Positions 60,433-64,000 of a stretch of 64,000 nucleotides of DNA are shown here, piece by piece. The translations under genes were made by a program, and so were the position numbers. The notes beneath the pieces were generated by a model, which did no database searches, was not told the DNA's origin, and was given only the letters and a program-made list of their open reading frames with translations. Every line of letters begins with the position of its first letter. The stretch's first letter is position 1. Source of the stretch: Lineus longissimus (Eukaryota; Nemertea; Pilidiophora; Heteronemertea; Lineidae); the NCBI RefSeq assembly GCF_910592395.1, contig NC_088310.1, positions 22,451,501 through 22,515,500 on the forward strand, read 5' to 3'.

Positions 60433-61950
60433 TCAAAACCCATTTATTGGTAAAGTGCTGTAAGGTTTCGTCACCGTGGACGGTAGTTCGTGCTCTACGA
60501 GTTGAATGTCTAAAATCTCATCCCCCAGTCGCAACGTTTCTTCCATTTTCCCATCTACCCAGCGCCTAAATACAAATGGATAGACGTCCTTTAAGCGTTT
60601 ACATGTAATGCTATAGACCTTTTGCCCACTTACTTCTTTGGCGTGGGCATATGAATGAGTTTTACAGACATCCGAAACACCGTATATCACCTGTATCATT
60701 CGTAATGAAATTTTCGGCGCTTTTATCCACAAACCTTCAAAGGGTCTTAAATGAACAGGGAATGTGTCCGCTTTCCTAAGCTTCTGATGGCTAAAATACT
60801 TATTCGTGTCCCAGATATGAGTACTATTTTCGGTGAAGAAACACAAGTCAACGAAAGGCCATTTCCATTTGCAATGACTCCTGGGACAGATGTAGGAATC
60901 TGATGAGAATAGTTTTAGTATTGGATCATTGCCTCTGTCATGAACGGTGTATTTTGGCTCCATTTTCTTAAACACCTCTTTGAGTTCTGTAACATGTGTG
61001 GTGTTTATTAAGAAATCTATATCATCATCCCAAGGAATAAATCCATGATGGCGGATGGAGCCGATAGTGGTGCCGCCGTACATGAAGTACGTCCAGTTGT
61101 GCGCATTAGCAACGGCTATAAAAACTTTAACTAAATCAATCAAAATGTCATGGTCTTTTTTCGAAAGTTCTCGAGTTTTGAATGATAAGACCATTTTATC
61201 CGTTATCTTTGACTTAGTTGGTTTTGGCGCTTGTGTTATTACGGTTGTGGATTCAGCAGTAGACACTGTCCTTGTGGATGACACGGTCTTGGCAGTAGTT
61301 GTAGGAGTAGCTGTTAAGGCATTTGTAGTCAGCTTGTGGACGGTTGTGACTCTTGCAGTTGTGGCGGAAACAGTTGCAGGCGATCTGCTCGTTGATTGAA
61401 TTGTCGTTCTAGTTTTCCTGACGGTTGTAGCACTATTAGTTTGAGACGGATTAGCAGAAGTTGACGATTGGTGTACTCTAGTCGGCGTGGACGGTTTTTG
61501 GGTACTTGTTGTTGTGAAAGAGGACATAGTCGTCGTTGCCGGAGTTGTCGTGGACGATTGGTGTACTGTAGTTGGCGTGGACGGTTTGTTGGTTTTGGTT
61601 GTTTTGGATGAGGTCGTAGTCGTCGTTGCCGTAGTCGTCGTGGACGGGATAGTCGTCGTAGACGAGATTATTGTAGTAAGCAGTGTTGTCGTTGGCGGCG
61701 TTGAAGTCGACGATGGCGTCGTAGTGACGTATTTCGGCGTGGTAGTACTTCGTTTCCGAACCATCTTTGGGTATGCTCCACGATGTTTTATGAACTCCTT
61801 TTCGACGTGGTAGGTCTCGTTCTGGAAGACAAGTTCGACTATCTTGAAGTCCATAGAGAGGAACGAGCTCATCAGGTACATGGATAGCAAGCATAGGGCG
61901 ACCGAAGATACAAGGTATCTGGCTTTTCTGTTGGACGTCTTCGGTGGCAT
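60433..61950 (-). CDS. LicD-family membrane protein with Thr-rich stem
   Basis: A 505-residue single coding exon, preceded on its strand by an acceptor-like CTCTAG or TTTCTAG just before the ATG. Residues 12-32 form a transmembrane segment after a short basic N-terminus, giving a type II layout. Residues 68-250 are a Thr/Ser/Pro-rich, probably O-glycosylated stem; within it KPSTPTTVHQSST (122-134) recurs as KPSTPTRVHQSST (152-164). From about 265 the LicD nucleotidyltransferase fold follows, with YGGTTIGSIRHHGFIPWDDD (about 291-310) and Asp312. These acidic residues are the expected metal ligands. Known LicD members transfer phosphocholine in bacteria; the animal relatives fukutin and FKRP transfer ribitol phosphate in the Golgi. 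A phosphosugar or phosphocholine transfer to glycans is inferred; the exact donor is unknown. Confidence 0.88.
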   Translation of the reverse strand: MPPKTSNRKARYLVSSVALCLLSMYLMSSFLSMDFKIVELVFQNETYHVEKEFIKHRGAYPKMVRKRSTTTPKYVTTTPSSTSTPPTTTLLTTIISSTTTIPSTTTTATTTTTSSKTTKTNKPSTPTTVHQSSTTTPATTTMSSFTTTSTQKPSTPTRVHQSSTSANPSQTNSATTVRKTRTTIQSTSRSPATVSATTARVTTVHKLTTNALTATPTTTAKTVSSTRTVSTAESTTVITQAPKPTKSKITDKMVLSFKTRELSKKDHDILIDLVKVFIAVANAHNWTYFMYGGTTIGSIRHHGFIPWDDDIDFLINTTHVTELKEVFKKMEPKYTVHDRGNDPILKLFSSDSYICPRSHCKWKWPFVDLCFFTENSTHIWDTNKYFSHQKLRKADTFPVHLRPFEGLWIKAPKISLRMIQVIYGVSDVCKTHSYAHAKEVSGQKVYSITCKRLKDVYPFVFRRWVDGKMEETLRLGDEILDIQLVEHELPSTVTKPYSTLPINGF

Positions 61951-63780
61951 TCTCTAGCCCTAGAAATGGAAAATGAAATGAAAATTGAAATATTTACTAG
62001 ATCACATCATAGGCCGTTTATTAACACGTGTAACGTGATCGTAGTCAGTTGTTGTTGTACAAATTAATAGAATAAATATCATAATATCATTTGAGACATT
62101 TTTGTGCCCCTAAACTTCCTCTCAGTCTGTTGTGAGGTTGCATCATATTTAAGTGTGATACTGTTCGTTTTTTTACCAGCACATCGAGAGATATGAAATG
62201 GGTCTGTAGTGCGAGAGCAAACTTCAAAGCATACGCAAGTCATTATACAGTGGTGGACAGAATCAACATCTTTCGTACCTCACTCCCTCGTAATGCCAAG
62301 TCTCACCAAATCTTACCAAGCATGCCAAGTACATAACAATGCAGACTGTATTTTGCATGTTTCCCCTTTACATATACGATAATGGCATAAATATACCAGA
62401 TTAATTCTAGCGCCACTAAACATGTTTGGCGGAACCATCTCAAACCAATCCGAGTCCCTTAAAACAAATTGAACATATTATGGGGGCGTGTCTGTCCATG
62501 CAACACATAAGACGTTTTCACATGATTCTAACTTCGAAATAATAGCGTTGGCCAAAGGCATAAGCATATTCACTATTCCTTTATCGAACGTAATAAATCA
62601 TCTTTGACTGATTCCTGGTTTGCGGCGGTCGATTCAGAAGAGATAACAAACCGGTGACTATGGTGACCGAAGACCTTACTCCTTGATCATGCTGATAGCA
62701 ATTGTTTTGCGTTAATTTACATGTATATCATCGCGCTATCTGATTGCATATGGTGACCTGCACATGAAGCATGAAGCATAAATGACGCCGTGATGACAGC
62801 GTGATTCGTTATTCCCTAATGTGACTCTACGTCCACTTCCTCAAACATGCATAAATCAATCGGAACATGCAGTTCGTTCACAATGTAAATATTGCTGTAA
62901 CACGACCTTTTTCAAAATCAGTGGAATACTTTGCCTCGGAAGATACTCGAGTTCAACCGCTCCATTAATTTGTACGAAATCGACATAAAGGCCAACATGA
63001 CGTGATGACCATTATTAGACAAATTGGCGTCGCCCATTGTCTCGCCAAATTGAACAGGGTGAATGGCATCTCACAACCAAATAAAGGGTTTGGAGCTTTT
63101 GTAGCCCCTTTAAATTTGTTTGGCCTGCACAAAATAATGTACATTGTCGAGTCTTTTTAGCAAAGTGAAAGTGATTCTTAAAACCTTATGGTTTTTCATC
63201 TCGCGTAAGAACCTCTACGGGGTGCATACTTGCGTTGGCTGAAAAAACTTTTGAAGGTCTCTGAAGGTTGGGATTCGGCAACCACACCCTTAGAAATAAA
63301 GGTCTTAAAACCGAAATTGACTGAAAATTATTTGAAGGTATTTCAAGAGCTCAAAACCCTTTATTAGAGTGCACCTTCCACATTGATGTCACGTGCCACC
63401 CGATGGATGGAGTGGAAACTATTTAATAAAGATATACACTTTCGTTTCAATTTGAAAAAAATTGTAAATTGTCTTTTAACTAGTCGATGAAACCTATAAT
63501 GGCTCATTCAACTCTAAAATATCTGCCACGCTCTATGCACTATGATCAACGAGACGTGCTATGTCGTCCCATTTTGAACTGAAGTCGATACTCTTATTTC
63601 GTTTGCTACTAATGCTCATAAATTTTCATAAAAAACTTTTTTTCGGAGAATTTTAGTGAACCACTAGTCGCTTCAAAGTATGCACGCCCATGACACCATC
63701 AAACTGTTTTCCCTACACAGAGCCCATGTATAAAAATTTTACATATGATGATGCTTTTGTTGCTTAGCAAATTATATAGG
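61951..63780. other. Intergenic, no gene seen
   Basis: Contains the 5' flank of the LicD gene. No exons, tRNA-like boxes or long repeats were recognised here. Confidence 0.5.
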
Positions 63781-63784
63781 CCGG

Positions 63785-64000
63785 GTCTATATGGCAAGCC
63801 GCTCGCCGAACAGGCATCTTTTTTTGTCCTGTTTGGAGAGCCGCTTGCCAAACAGCACTAAAAAGCCACCATGTTCGGCCAGCCGGGCTTGCCAAACAGG
63901 TAAAAAATCTACCCTGTTTGGCGAGCTGGAGACTTTACTTTAATATTAATGAGTTCGGCTCTCCATTCAGGACAAGAAAAAGTCGCTGTTTGGTAAGCCG
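63785..64000. repeat. Cluster of short inverted motifs (CTGTTTGGCRAGC)
   Basis: At least six variants of CTGTTTGGCRAGC occur in alternating orientation: GCTCGCCGAACAGG (about 63801), CCTGTTTGGAGAGC (63828), GCTTGCCAAACAG (63843), GCTTGCCAAACAGG (63887), CCCTGTTTGGCGAGCTGG (63912) and GCTGTTTGGTAAGCCG (63985, at the window end). Degenerate GTTCGGC forms lie at 63873 and 63953. The cluster continues beyond the window. Confidence 0.8.

Noticed and set aside
61055-61894. Several open frames of 108-138 codons on both strands
   Set aside because: They come from the low-complexity Thr-rich stem of the LicD gene, which keeps other frames open.
1-64000. CRISPR arrays, bacterial operons, rRNA genes, viral genomes
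   Set aside because: No regularly spaced direct repeats, no ribosome-binding-site-led gene series, no rRNA-like conserved blocks and no intact viral genes were seen; the gene structure is animal throughout.

Overview
The window is nuclear DNA of a bilaterian animal, most likely a marine invertebrate. The evidence is split genes with GT-AG introns of roughly 0.2-1 kb, animal-specific families (p24 cargo receptor, Tctex-type dynein light chain, TRPA channel, PAN/apple-domain secreted proteins, calmodulin relatives, LicD and GT10 glycan enzymes), decayed LINEs and a tRNA-derived short repeat. GC is in the low forties by eye. Lophotrochozoan or invertebrate deuterostome are both possible; the sequence alone does not settle it. 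All gene models were built by hand from splice sites and reading-phase agreement, with no alignments run.

Layout. 1-638 (-): 5' coding part of a GT10 fucosyltransferase running off the left edge. 640-5480: gene-free, repeat-rich (a fold-back element at 694-1203, dispersed 135-bp and 64-bp repeats, a perfect 26-bp hairpin). 5484-6212 (+): intronless p24-gamma protein. 8830-13402 (+): six-exon L-amino-acid-oxidase-type flavoenzyme with a TATA/CCAAT/E-box promoter and a 5' UTR exon. 18294-19477 (+): unrecognised small membrane protein. 22135-24275 (+): secreted LamG-like plus PAN-like protein. 25165-26767 and 27945-30191 (+): tandem calmodulin-like paralogues, the second with degenerate EF-hand loops. 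31314-36756 (+): a 1354-residue membrane protein with two cholinesterase-like domains, both lacking the catalytic serine. 38205-38825 (+): intronless Tctex1-domain protein. 41169-52397 (-): a 24-exon TRPA1-like channel whose full 1224-residue frame closes. 54225-55956 (+): secreted PAN-like protein, followed by an isolated signal-peptide exon. 57146-59389 (-): intronless six-TM TRP-like channel. 60433-61950 (-): LicD-family protein with a Thr-rich stem. 61951-64000: gene-free, ending in a cluster of short inverted motifs.

There is no operon logic. Themes are membrane and secreted proteins (glycan-modifying enzymes near both ends, adhesion-type pseudo-esterase, two TRP-type channels close together, PAN proteins) and calcium sensing. 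Single-exon genes (p24, Tctex, TRP-like, LicD) sit among intron-rich ones, suggesting retroposition or intron loss. The most notable items are the double pseudo-esterase receptor, the EF-hand pair with one decayed copy, the intronless TRP-like channel beside TRPA1, the terminal motif cluster, and a strong excess of the palindrome TACATGTA.
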